Positions 20,114-30,880 of a DNA stretch of 64,000 nucleotides are shown one piece after another (the stretch's first letter is position 1; the number at the start of each line of letters is the position of its first letter). A program made the position numbers and the translations under genes. Under the pieces are notes generated by a model. It was not told the origin of the DNA. It was given only the letters and a program-made list of their open reading frames with translations, and did not search any database. This stretch comes from Epichloe hybrida (lineage: Eukaryota; Ascomycota; Sordariomycetes; Hypocreales; Clavicipitaceae): assembly GCA_019022495.1 (NCBI GenBank), contig JAFEKR010000001.1, forward strand, positions 6,448,001 through 6,512,000, given 5' to 3'.

Positions 20114-20757
20114 GGTTGGTGTCGGAGCTGAGTTAGGCGACTACGTCAGAGGCGATTGCCTGTCCCCCAGCAGCAACTGTTACTGCTTGATGGACAGACA
20201 GAGAGGGGCGCTTGCAGCTCAATTGAGGTGAGTTCCACGAGGAATTCAATAGTATTCTCACATTGATCACAGCAAAAACATCGCACGACCTTGTCGCCGG
20301 TCTGATTGTGGATATGAAGGAGTCTTGACCAGGAATGACGGCCAATGTTGAAGCTTCCGGGTAGCTCTCGTGCTCAATTGCCTCCGTTTCTCCATGGACG
20401 GACGCAGAGGAGCTCTGTCTTGAACATCGTCTCCACAACACCCCGCTACATGCACCAAACATCGCCTACTGGCATAGTGGAGGCTCTGCAGGTAGCTAAA
20501 ATCTGTTACAGCTGGCGGCAACATGGGGGGAATTTTGAAATTTTTCCTTCTTTATCTTCTGCTGTCTTTTTAGAAGATAACACGATGCCACCTGCAATGA
20601 CCACGCTGGACTCTTCTGCCTAGCTTCTTTTGCATTATTTGGTTATCTGTCATTCAAATCCACGTTCAGACTTGACGCTTGTTTACCTTGCATGCTTTGT
20701 GATTCTTGCTCAAAAATTTCGTAATCAAGCATTGTTGATCATAACCCGTCAGTCACG
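20114..20757. other. Intergenic: promoters of the small membrane protein and Derlin
   Basis: 644 bp between divergent starts. It is AT-rich toward the Derlin side (20,530-20,740). No further gene is supported. Confidence 0.5.
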
Positions 20758-22047
20758 ATGGATGTTGCCATCGAAAACTACATGCGGCTGCCGCCCATGT
20801 CCAGGTAAGAAAATTTCTTCGTCAGGCACTCACAAGCGTGCGACAAAGATTAGCTGACCATGTCACAGATCCATCGCAACTTTCACGTTTGTCGTATCCG
20901 CTGGCATCGTGCTAGGCGTGCTTCCAGCCAAGTACTTCATATTCCACCCGTTCTACCTGTTCCAGTTCCCTCCTCAGATATGGCGCATTGTGTCGTCCTT
21001 TTTCGTCACGTCACCGGGCCTTGGCCTTTTGCTTGATACCTACTTCCTGTACACGTACTTGAGCCAACTGGAAGTTGGCAATCCTCGGTTCCCACGAAAG
21101 GAAGACCTAATCTGGTACCTTACATTTGTGTGTGGAACGATTCTGGTAAGCCTCTCTGTTTATGAACCTTCTCGCATCGTTGCTTTGCCTACTCCATGTG
21201 CCCATGTTGGATCAAGGTCCGAAAGCAGAAAAAAAAAAAAAAAAAAAAACCTCATATACTGCCCGGACAGTGTTACTCCTCCACTTCTGTCACGGTTCCT
21301 AGAAATGAGGGAGAGTACCCCTGCACTGCGGCTCAGTCCACCTTTCGCAATCAGGACTGTTCTGCGGTGTGGGCATGGTGGGATGTCTCTTATGGATGGC
21401 TCGTGTGTTTATCTTCCCTACTCACTCGGGTGGTTTTCTAGCTCCCTACATTTTTGTATTGCCAAAGCTTGTCTTACTCTGCTTGTCTTGTACCTTGTCC
21501 CATAAAACCATGAGAACAGCCCATACGTTTGTAGAGACTAGTTGGAAGCTGACTCGAGCTTCAGGTCGCCAATCACTTTACTGGCTTCGGCTTCATGACT
21601 TTCCTGCCTGCTCTCATCTTGGCAATGGCCTATACTGTGACGCAGGAGCAGAACGGCGCCAAGGTCAACTACATGTTTGTAACTATGCCTGCCCAGATGA
21701 TGCCCTACGCCATGCTCGCAATCAACCTCCTCTTTCCCGGAGGTGCGATGAACCTCCTACTACAGCTTCATGGACTCTTCGCGGGACATCTGTATGATTT
21801 CTTGACCAAGACCTGGCCCAACTACGGCGGTGGGAGAAACCTGATCCCCACTCCTGCTGTGCTTTCCCGACTCGTCCGATCCGCAGAGTCTTTTATTCAG
21901 GGAAGGTTTGGAGGCCCTGCTCGTCCTTCTGGACACAGGCTGGGCGGTAGTAGCGGCGGCAGCGGCGCCGGTACAGGTGCAAACGCCTCAGGTGGCCCGT
22001 TACCAGACTCATGGCGGACGAGAGGCCGTGGTCAACGGTTGGGGTGA
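20758..22047 (+). CDS. Derlin/Der1-like ER-associated degradation protein
   Basis: Exons 20758-20804, 20869-21145 and 21565-22047 sum to 807 nt (268 aa). Junctions restore MRLPPMSRSIATFTFVVSAG and GTILVANHFTGFGFMTFLP in phase. Derlin landmarks are PPQIWRIVSSFF followed by the LLDTYFLYTYLSQLE helix (WR motif, rhomboid-like fold) and ALILAMAYTVTQEQNG. The GxxxG-type segment is seen only loosely, and the end is HLYDFLTKTWPNYGGGRNLI. The C-terminus is a Gly/Ser-rich tail (GGSSGGSGAGTGANASGG). Role: multipass ER protein of the dislocation channel that exports misfolded proteins for ubiquitination. The second intron is 419 nt, unusually long here, and contains an A-only run at 21230-21250. No start alternative is needed: the 16-codon first exon ends with GTAAGA. 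Confidence 0.92.
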
Positions 22048-22360
22048 GGATATTTATCAGCTTTTAGTTGTACGAAATACTGTCAAATATAATGTTGTCT
22101 TGGCCATGATTGATGCATGTAAAAAGCTTTAATGAACGTGATATCCTGCGTGTTCCATAACCTAACGCCAAGAACCCCACACGTTTCATGGAATTTTGGG
22201 AAAAAGTGAAGACTGCCAACCCAAACTTGCTTGCATCTCACATGAGACGTATAATTTCACCACTTCACACATAGGTGCCCGAATTCCTCCAATCTTTTCC
22301 CTCTTTCCGTCGTCATAATGATAATAATAGCCACCTACTGTAGCTCTTGAGCGGGGACCA
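22048..22360. other. Intergenic between convergent 3' ends
   Basis: 313 bp, AT-rich near 22,060-22,140 (Derlin 3' UTR) and 22,310 (ATAATGATAATAATAG). Nothing further is seen. Confidence 0.5.
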
Positions 22361-24103
22361 TCAGTACCCGTACAAAGTGCTCTTGCCGCTCCGGAGAGGG
22401 ACTTCAATGTATCCATCATAAACCACCTCCTGTGGCCTGGGACCAGGGCTGGGAGGCTGCTCGTGGGGATGCACGATACGATCGCCCATTGATCGATCGT
22501 GGAATCTCGTGTCCTTTCTGTTGACAGGACCCGAGATTTGCATTTCGTACTCTTTCCGCGCAGCAACGGACGTGGAAATGGGCAGTGAGATGCGGGGGTT
22601 CCTCGTCCTGATCCTGTTCAGACGGAGTTTAGAGAGCAACGGTATGCTAAAGGAGGGGAACTTGCTGGCGATGCCGCCTCTGGCTCGCAATGGCTCGGCG
22701 ACCGGTTCGGGGAGCCGCGGGTGTTCTTTCGCCAGCTTGGCGGATTCTTCGGCTGCGTGGAGGTATTGTTGGATGGCAAACGAGTCGGGGGTGTTTGATC
22801 TTCGTTGCGAGGGAGGAGGCGACGGGGTTCTGGGGGGAGTCGACCGGCCGCTTGGGCGAGGGAGGCCTCGACCCCCGATTGATTCATCGGGTGCGTTGGC
22901 GGTGGTGCTTGATCCACGGCTTACAGCGTTCCCATTGTCGTGAGGGTCGTATTTGTTTATTCTGAACTGGGTCTCCATTCGATCGTAGTATTCGCCTGCG
23001 GAACCTGCTGTTGCGGCAGACTTCTTGTCCCCAAAGGCGATCCCGTAGTAACGTCTGTAGGCTTGGGACATGTTGTCGCTGTTCGGTCCTCGGTACGGAT
23101 AGAGCCCGGGGGGACCGAAGCAATTGGGGTTGTTGTAATAGGCTGCGTCTCGGGCCCTTTCGCGGCGGAAGTGGATGAAGAACAGGGCCAGTGCCAAGAC
23201 AAAGATGAAGACAACACCGATGACTATGCCTGCGACGGCGCTGGGAGACAAGCTGCCGCTGGACGAGTCGTCGTTGCTGTTCTCCTTTGAGGTGGTCATG
23301 TTGACGGCGGTTGTGGAGAAAAGACTGCCGCTCAACGCGAGAACGTTGCCGTCACTGGGATCCTGCCGGCAGCCTGCTTCGAGCGCGGTGAGAACTGCGA
23401 GACTTTCATTAACTTCACGGGACGGGACATTTTTTCTTCTTCATCATACTGGGGTCCTGGGCTCGTTAACTCACAATTGGACATGTAGGCTTCGCCCTCG
23501 GTGGCTTGCAAACAGTCGATGCAAGAAGAGAGCCCCGGAGCCATGAAGGCACCGTCGTTGGCAGTACAGTAATCCCAGGTGGTGTTCGGATTCGGCCAAA
23601 GTTGATCGGCAGTCAAAGGTGCTTTCAAGGACCTGCAAACCTTGTCGACATTGCAGTGTGACGCTACCGTGCCGTTTGGTGGCGCCTTGGGAACACCGAA
23701 CAGGCAGGTAGTGACAGTATACCGAAGGTTGTCTGCGAGTGTTAGCAGGTGTCTATTTGACTCGCCGACGATGGTGTACATTGTAGATTGAGCAAAACGG
23801 CCTGTTCTTACAGATGTACCATTTCAGGTCTGACTCGGTCTTTTCGACCTTTGAACTGCCCTGAAGACATTCCATGCATCTCCTGAACTTGATGCCCGTG
23901 TCTGTAGTCGAGTAGTCAATGTCCTTGCAGCTTATGGCGTCGGTGTATGTGTTTGAGTCGGACGCTTTGAATTGACTGCCTCCTGGGGAGTCGAGGCAGT
24001 GTGTCGTGCAGTGGGAAGCTGGGGTCACCTGGAGAGCTGTGACGGTGGCGGCCCGTGAGAGGAACAAAAGAAATGTCAACAGTGTGCGCCTGATTGGTTC
24101 CAT
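22361..24103 (-). CDS. Secreted-domain Cys-rich single-pass membrane protein (wall/sensor type)
   Basis: Exons 24103-23812, 23732-23475 and 23394-22361 sum to 1584 nt (527 aa). A signal peptide (TLLTFLLFLSRAATVTA) is followed by an ectodomain with paired cysteines in repeated CxxCLQ units (RRCMECLQGSS; SSCIDCLQATEGEAY) and N-glycosylation sequons. A Ser-rich stalk leads to a single membrane helix at about 237-258 (AGIVIGVVFIFVLALALFF) and then a basic stop-transfer HFRRERARD. The cytoplasmic tail is long and disordered, rich in Pro/Ser/Arg (PPRTPSPPPSQRR) with several tyrosines. This architecture recurs in ascomycete hypothetical proteins annotated as LPXTG-like or Cys-rich membrane proteins. 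A wall-sensing role is inference. Donors GTAAGA and GTGAGT are strong. The start at 24103 was taken because it begins the signal peptide. Confidence 0.85.
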
Positions 24104-24877
24104 GGCGGTTTTATGGCAGAAGACGATCGATTTCGCCAAGAGGGAGCTTTGCCAGGGCAATTTTGCCCATCCTTCACTTACGGGCCGTGAAGGAACGTCC
24201 TCTTCTCAAATGTGATGGCGTTGACATGAGAAAGCTACAGACTTTTCAACACGGCAGAGATTCCAAGAAGCCGAGGAAGCGAAGCAAGACATTCACGAAC
24301 AGGAGGAGATAGGGACTGCTACGAGGTGATTGATTATATATTGGAGGCCACCCGGCCTGTACGACAGAGCAAGGCGGAAGGAGCGGGGATAGGCACGAAC
24401 GACACCGAGTTCGACCACAGCACCGAGTACGCAGTAGTCCGTAAAGATTGCCATCCATCTTGGCCTTGTCATGCAGCATGCCAGGGTGGTGGCCAACGCT
24501 GCGCGTGCTGTGAGCTTCCCGGCCTGGTTGTAACGGTTGCAACGGGAACCTGGTGCTCATGGATTTCCGAGCAGAACCAACAGCCTCTGGGCCGGATTAG
24601 GCGAAGCTCTGATGAGGGGCGGTTGTCATCTCGCATGACAAAAGGTTGTACTCCGTACTCTGTATGTACTGATAACCTGGTAGCGGAGCCCTTTTTATCT
24701 TTGCCTTTCCTGCCGTGGTTTCAGACCGACCAGTCAGGCTGAGGTGAAGATGTTTAGACGCCCAGACTAGCCGCCCCCTGCAGGTCGGTCCAATCATAGT
24801 GGGAGGAGTGACACGGCCCTGTCGCTGCACTCGCGGGAACTGCTTGCCGAAAGATGAGTGGCTTGTTCGTGGGCTAG
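24104..24877. other. Intergenic up to the Copia-1 insertion
   Basis: 774 bp of normal base composition, containing the promoter of the Cys-rich gene. Around 24,650 there is a TACTCCGTACTCTGTATGTACT stretch resembling half of the palindrome at 46,717. Open frames here have no family features. Confidence 0.5.
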
Positions 24878-25110
24878 TGTTGGAATCCCGCCGCAAGCGC
24901 TCAACCGCATGCAGGTAACTTGGACACTAGGACCCACCTAACTAGTTACTTTTCTAGACCTTTAGTAGATGCATAGTATAGTTTATATAGGCAGATTACA
25001 TACCCCATAGTACAGGTACTTAGTTATTTAAACCGTAGTCCGCGCCCTCTTATAGGATTAGATAACTTAATAGAGGTAGTCAAATTAAACCCTAGCTTCG
25101 CAGTCTAACA
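24878..25110 (+). repeat. Copia-1 5' LTR
   Basis: 233 bp, same length as the right copy; most differences are C/T or G/A. It is the more mutated of the two (TCTAGACC where the right has TCCGGACC). Confidence 0.93.
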
Positions 25111-25619
25111 TAGTAGTAATTACGTGGTATTTATAATTATTATACCTTTTCTTCTAAATTAGTACTCTTCTCTTTAAATTAACTAATTATTTAATCTTTA
25201 AATAAATTAGTATATACCTAGTAAAAGAGAGGCCTAATTTATTAATATCGTGATTAAGCGACCCTAGCACGCTAGGATTAATACCACCTTTACTAGTTTA
25301 ATAACAACACCATAGGATATCTTATAATAGCTAAGAAATCTTTAAAAAGCAATAAGCTAGCTATTAAGCTATAGAAGCCCTACTATTAGGACCTATAGTA
25401 TAAAATAGTTAAGGCAAAAGCTATTAAAGATAGAATCTAGGTCTTTATTAATCCTAATTTAAAGATATAGCTAGACTACCCTCCTAAGCCTCTAATCCTT
25501 ATAGAAAACAGAACTCTAGTAAAGAGAAAGGTAGTAGAAGCTATATAAAGTTAATTATCTATAATAAAGACCTTAGGAGTTTAAATACACTCTTATAACA
25601 CTAGAGCTATAACTAAGAG
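25111..25619 (+). pseudogene. Copia-1 leader and gag relic
   Basis: About 510 bp of AT-rich, stop-filled sequence between the 5' LTR and the TIR-1 insertion. By position this is leader plus gag. No motif is readable. Confidence 0.5.
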
Positions 25620-25623
25620 CAGA

Positions 25624-25770
25624 GCATTGTTGTATTGTATTGTATTGTATTTTTTGGCCCTTCGATGTATTGTATTGTATTGTATTGCCCTATGTATTGT
25701 ATTGTGTATTGTATTGTATTAAAAATACAATACAATACAATACAATACATACAATACAATGTATTGTTAG
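25624..25770. repeat. TIR-1 left subterminal TGTAT array with hairpin
   Basis: Repeated TGTAT/TTGTA pentamers in one orientation give way at 25720 to the inverse ATACA units. The block can fold on itself. The same arrangement with TGTAG units occurs in TIR-2. Confidence 0.85.
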
Positions 25771-26071
25771 GGAAAAATATAAGTGGGGTATTATATAAAT
25801 TCATTATATAGTAGATTTTTTAAATAATCTAATTATAGTATTCTTATTTTTATATATAATTTAGTTATTTATTTAAAAATCTATTAAGTTTTAGCTTATT
25901 TAGAAAAGTAAGCTTATTTTAAATATATAATATCTTAGTAATATTCTTTTAAATCTATTTTAAAAAAGGATTTTTTCTTAATATATTAAGGGTCTTTTTA
26001 TTCTTATATCTATTTTCTATGATTTATTATAATTATTTATTATATAAAAATACATTATAATACAATACAAT

Positions 26072-27979
26072 CAGAGCTTTGCATGTAGTGTAGTATTTGT
26101 AGTATTTTGGCTTTCGATGTAGTATGTAGTGTAGTAGTTTGTAGTGTAGTGTAGTATATAGTGTAGTGTAGTAAATACTACACTACACTACAAATACTAC
26201 AAATGTAGTATTAGTAAAAAAAAAAGTGGGTACTTTTATTATCTTATAATATTCCTTAGATTTTTCTCAATTAGCTTAATATTAGCCTTTCTTTTTATTA
26301 TAATTTAGTTATTTAGTTATAAATTTTTAAAGTTTAGGCTTATTTAAACTATTAAGCTAATAATAGGTATAGGGTTACTAAAGATGAACTATTTTAGTAT
26401 TTATATATAGCCTTATTCTTTTACTAAATATTAAGGGTCTTTATGTTTTTATAGCTTTTTTCTTAGATTTACTATTTAATTTTAGTATTTTTTTTATCTT
26501 TTAATCCAAGATTTACCCTAAATAAATTATTTATTATTATATAAAAATAAGATATTAAATATAATAATAATATATTTAAATAAATAAGACTTTTATTATA
26601 AAAATAATATTTTAATATATTTAGTAAGAGGTTCTTTAGTAGTATAACTATTTTATTTAAATTAAAACTAATTATATTAAGTTTTTAGGTTTTTAAGGTT
26701 AAAGAAAATTAAAAAACTGTAAAAAAGCTATAATAATAAAGCTATAATATTTTTTAGGATATTAAAATATAAATTAAATTAATTTCTCTTAATTATTTAA
26801 TATATAAAGAAATAAGCTTTAAAACTAGGTTTAATTATTAATACTATTCTTAGCTTACTTTCTTAGTTAAATAGTTTTTTCTAAAAGTAAGTCTAAAGTA
26901 AGTTTAAAGTGGGTTTAAAGTGGGGTTATTTAGTTATATCTCTTACTTAGTTATAACTTTTATAGTTTTTTATAATCTAGTCCTATAAAAAGAAAATATT
27001 AACAAAAGTGGGTCTAAAGTGGGTCTATTTAATTATACCTCTTACTTTTATAGTTTTTTGTAATATAGTCTTAGAAAAGAAGGGATTTATAAAAGTGGGT
27101 CTAAAGTGGGTCTATTTAATTATACCTCTTACTTAATTTTATAACTTTTATAGTTTTTTATAATATAGTCTTAGAAAAGAAGGGATTTATAAAAGTGGGT
27201 CCAAAGTGGGTCTATTTAATTATATCTCTTACTTAATTTTATTACTTTTATAGTTTTTATAACATAGTCTTAGAAAAGAAGGGATTTATAAAAGTGGATC
27301 TAAAAGTAGGTCTATTTAATTATACTTGTTACTTAGTTATAGCTTTTCTAGTTTTTATAATCTAGTTCTATAAAAGAAAATATTAATAAAAGTGGGTCTA
27401 AAGTAGGTCTTGTTAGATATATCTTTTATTTATTACTAGCTTTTATACTTTTTTTATAATCTAGTTAAAGAAAAAAGAGATATTAAAGTTTATTATTATT
27501 ATTATTACTATTATAGCTAAAGTACTAGTACTAGCTATATAGAAAGCTAACTAAGGTAAATAATATATTTTTACTATTATTATTTTAAATATTATTTTAA
27601 AAAAACATAAGAAAGAAAAGTATTTTATTTTACTAATATTTTTATAAACCTTAAAATACTAAATAACTAAAAAGTAAAGCTTTTTCTATAGTAATTTACT
27701 AATACTTACTAATATTTTTATTTAAGTTATTTATTTATTATTTAAACTTAATTAAACTTTAACACTTATAATATTATAAAGTAATAAAAGCTATTCTTAC
27801 TTATTCTAAGTAATTTTAAGCTATTTTAAGCTATTCTAAGCTATTCTAAGCTAGTATAAGCTATTATATTATTAAAAAATTCAAAATACTACAAATACTA
27901 CAAAATACTACAAATACTACATGTAGTAGAAAAATTTCATTGTAGTGTAGTATGTAGTGTAGTGTAGTACAAAGCTCTG
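26072..27979. mobile_element. TIR-2: second member of the same family, inserted in TIR-1
   Basis: 1908 bp with ends CAGAGCTTTG (26072) and CAAAGCTCTG (to 27979), flanked by a perfect 8 bp duplication AATACAAT (26064-26071 and 27980-27987). The target is the ATACA array of TIR-1. The layout mirrors TIR-1: TGTAG pentamer arrays that invert to CTACA, a shared GGCYYTTCGATGTA block, an AAGTGGG start of the interior, a central minisatellite (26885-27410) and TAAGCTATTC-type units near the right end (27790-27870). No open frame of transposase size exists. It is either non-autonomous, or its coding part has been erased by mutation. Confidence 0.88.
26885..27410. repeat. TIR-2 central minisatellite, units of about 90-105 bp
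   Basis: Five or six units, each starting with paired AAAGTGGGTCTAAAGTGGG cores, then TATTTAATTATACCTCTTAC, a TTTTATAG stretch and TAGTCTTAGAAAAGAAGG. Unit lengths vary by indels. Confidence 0.85.
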
Positions 27980-28689
27980 AATACAATACAATACAATACA
28001 ATACATTACAATACAATACAATGTATTATTAAAAAGGTAAGGTAGTATATATACTTATTATATAGTAGATTTTTAATATAATCTAAATAAGATATCCTTA
28101 AATTTTTATACTATTTAGGTATTTAGTTATAGAATTATAAAGTTTTAGCTAATTTAGACTATTAAGCTATATATATATATAGGGTAGCTATAAATAGTAT
28201 TATCTAAACTTAACTTATAGTAAAATTTATTCTTTATATTTTAAAGGTTATCCTATCTTTCTAGCTTTTGTTTAGGATTTACTATGCATTTTAATATAGT
28301 ATTTTTGCTTTAAATATAATATTTACCCTAAAGAAATAATTTATAATTCTAAATAAATAAGATTAAAACTCTAATAAAAATATACTTATATATATAAGGA
28401 ATTTATTATAAAGAGAAAATTAAAATTTATTTAATAAATGCTTCTTTTACTATTAAGCTATTTTATTATAATTATAATAAATTATATTAGCTTTGAACCT
28501 TTTTTAAACTAAAAGAAAAGGAAAAAACCTAGGAAAAGCTTATAAAGAAAAGTTAAAATATTATATAAAGAATAATCATAATATATATACTATTTTTTTA
28601 ATATTAAGTAAATAAATAAATAAGCTTTAAAAGTAAGTTTAATTATTTATACTACTTTTAGCTTACTTACTTAGTTATATAGTGTTTCT

Positions 28690-29010
28690 TAAAGTGGGTC
28701 TAAAAGTAGGTCTTGTTAAACACTAAAAACCAAGTATAATCCCTTTTTATAGTTATATAACTTTAGCTAAGAAGAGGAGGATATATAAAAGTAGGTCTAA
28801 CAGTGGGTCCTATTAGTTATACTATAAGCCTAGTATTATCTCTTTACTTAGTTATATAATTCTAGCTAAAAAGAAATATATATACAAAAGTGGGTCTAAA
28901 AGTGGGTCCTATTAGTTATACTATAAACATAATAATCTCTTTACTTAGTTATGTAATTTTAGTTAACAAGAGAGAAATATACTAAAGTAAGTCTTATAGT
29001 TATATTAGGA
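28690..29010. repeat. TIR-1 central minisatellite
   Basis: About four units, each starting with AAAGTGGGTCTAAAAGTRGG cores and spaced 90-100 bp apart. It is homologous to the TIR-2 array but diverged (TTAGTTATACTATAAGC in place of TTAATTATACC). Confidence 0.8.
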
Positions 29011-29257
29011 CTTACTTTCTATTAGTATAAAATTATAAATAGTATAATATTAAAAACATAAAAAAGAAAGGAATTTTATTTTATTAATATTTTAAAAAAC
29101 CTTTAAATACTAAATAATTAATAAGTCTAGCTTTTTCTATAGTAATTTACTTATAAATACTTATATTTATATTATATTAATTTATTACTTATTTATTTTT
29201 AATTAAACTTTAACACTAATAATATTTTAAGTTATATAAGTAATAGAAGTAATATAT

Positions 29258-29455
29258 ATATATAAGCTATTATAAGCTATTATAAGCTATTATAAGCTAT
29301 TATAAGCTATTATAAGCTATTATAAGCTATTATAAGCTATTATAAGCTATTATAAGCTATTATAAGAGCTATTATAAGCTATTATAAGCTATTATAAGCT
29401 ATTATAAGCTATTATAAGCTATTATAAGCTATTATAAGCTATTATAAGCTATTAT
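29258..29455. repeat. (TATAAGCTAT)n satellite at the right side of TIR-1
   Basis: About 19 almost perfect 10 bp units, with one irregular unit (TATAAGAGCTAT) near 29360. TIR-2 has a short degenerate version at 27790-27870. Confidence 0.92.
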
Positions 29456-29595
29456 ATTAACTATATATACCTTATAATTAAGGAATTTACTTAAAACTAA
29501 AAAAAAAGAAAAAAAATACAAAACAATACAAATAATACATGTATTGTATTGTATTGTAAAATTTTGGATGTATTGTATTGTATTGCAATGCTCTG

Positions 29596-30880
29596 CCTAG
29601 GACAAATCACGAGTTATACTTAATAGCGGAACCTTAATCCACATCTTTAATAATAAACGCTAGTTTATAGACTTTAATTACAGTAAGTAGCCTGGAATTT
29701 AAGTAGGTTATAGTGTTACAAATGCTTATAGCGTTAGTATAGCTTAGATTATCTTAACAGATAGCTAAACCCTTACCTTATTAAACGCCTAGTACTAGCT
29801 AATATTCTTTATAAACCTTATATCTCTTTAAATACTTATATAAAAGGGACTAAGGTAGGATAATCTTACTAGAAAGGTAATAGACCTAGTGAGAGGTAAT
29901 TAAGAGATATTTTAAACTTAGGTTATTAGTACGTAGCTATATATAGAGAGCTTAAGCCTATTAGAAGCTTTTATTATTAAGGGAGATTTACAAGACCTAA
30001 AGACAGCTATAATAACGCCTGCAGATCTATGGCACGCTAGACTAGCACATCTAGGCAAGGATATAATAGATTAAGTGCTTTAGAAGCTTTAAATTTAACT
30101 AAAGAAAAGGAGCGTAGGTAAATATAAGGTTTACTAAACCTCTAAAGCATAAAGGCAAATATCACAAGTCCCTTAGATAGGATCCCTACCTTTAGGACTG
30201 CTTTAAGTAGTCTCTTTTAACCTCTTTGCTTAATTATTAGGGTATAATAAAGACTAATACATTACTCTTTTTACCTATAAAGTAATAGGACTACGTTATA
30301 TCTTTATAATCCTATTAAAGACTAATATCACGCTCTACTTTAATTAGTTAGAAGCTATATACACAAGAGTGTATAGTATTTATATTATAGTTATAATAAC
30401 TAATAGTAAGACTGCCTTCTAGACTAAAAAATAAGAAGAAAAGGTTATAAATAGAGGTATTATTATTAGAAAGTCTAGCCTGGCTTACCTATATTAAAAT
30501 AGGCACGCTAAACAGTCTAGGGGGGTGATAATAAGGGTTATAATAACTCTTATAACATAATTAGGCTTCCTAGAAGACCTCTAGCCTATAGCTACTAAAG
30601 CAGTTATTTATATCTTGAATTATATACCTTAAAAACTACTTAACTAGCAATCGCCTTAATAAGTATTAAATAGGTGGTTAAGAGATAACAAGCTTTAATG
30701 GAGTTACTTACTAGAAGAGCTAGAAGCTTTAATAACTTATTTATAAGCTTTTAGATATAAAGTATTTATAATAACGTAAAGTAAGCTTTATAAGGTAAGT
30801 CTAAAGCTTACTTAGAGAGCTTACATTAGATACCTTGCTAAATACGTTTCCTCCATGTAATACCTGATTTAGGTACTAAT
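29596..30880 (+). pseudogene. Copia-1 protease, GAG-pre-integrase and integrase relic
   Basis: At about 29617 the text reads LNSGTLIHIFNNK, consistent with a protease LDSG motif whose Asp codon changed to Asn. At 30024 DLWHARLAHLGKDII is the GAG-pre-integrase motif (LWHxRLxHLG). Integrase text follows with many TAG/TAA codons. The frame is cut at 30880 by Copia-2. Confidence 0.8.

Larger units (their letters stand above)
25620..29595. mobile_element. TIR-1: unusual terminal-inverted-repeat element (hAT-like ends), no transposase seen
   Basis: The ends are CAGAGCATTG (25620-25629) and its exact inverse CAATGCTCTG (29586-29595). Just inside both lie arrays of TGTAT-type 5 bp units, with hairpin-forming arms (TACAAT versus TGTATTG). 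The middle holds AAGTGGGTCT-cored tandem repeats (28690-29010), and the right side a 10 bp satellite (29258-29455). It interrupts Copia-1 just before the protease. Flanking octamers ACTAAGAG and CCTAGGAC agree at 6 of 8 positions, so a decayed 8 bp TSD is possible. CAGAG-type ends and 8 bp duplications fit the hAT superfamily; that assignment is inference. TIR-2 (26072-27979) sits inside, leaving about 2.07 kb. The 5' subterminal block seems to occur twice (25620-26071 and from 27980), so an internal duplication or a second copy is possible. Confidence 0.75.

Noticed and set aside
24326..24742. 138-codon open frame upstream of Copia-1
   Set aside because: Composition and lack of motifs suggest non-coding promoter sequence.
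29258..29455. 10 bp repeat array as a CRISPR-like structure
   Set aside because: Units are contiguous without spacers, in a eukaryotic AT-rich transposon; it is a satellite.
25612..29603. 8 bp target duplication of TIR-1 (ACTAAGAG / CCTAGGAC)
   Set aside because: Only 6 of 8 match and two mismatches are not transitions, so it is not claimed as a firm duplication.
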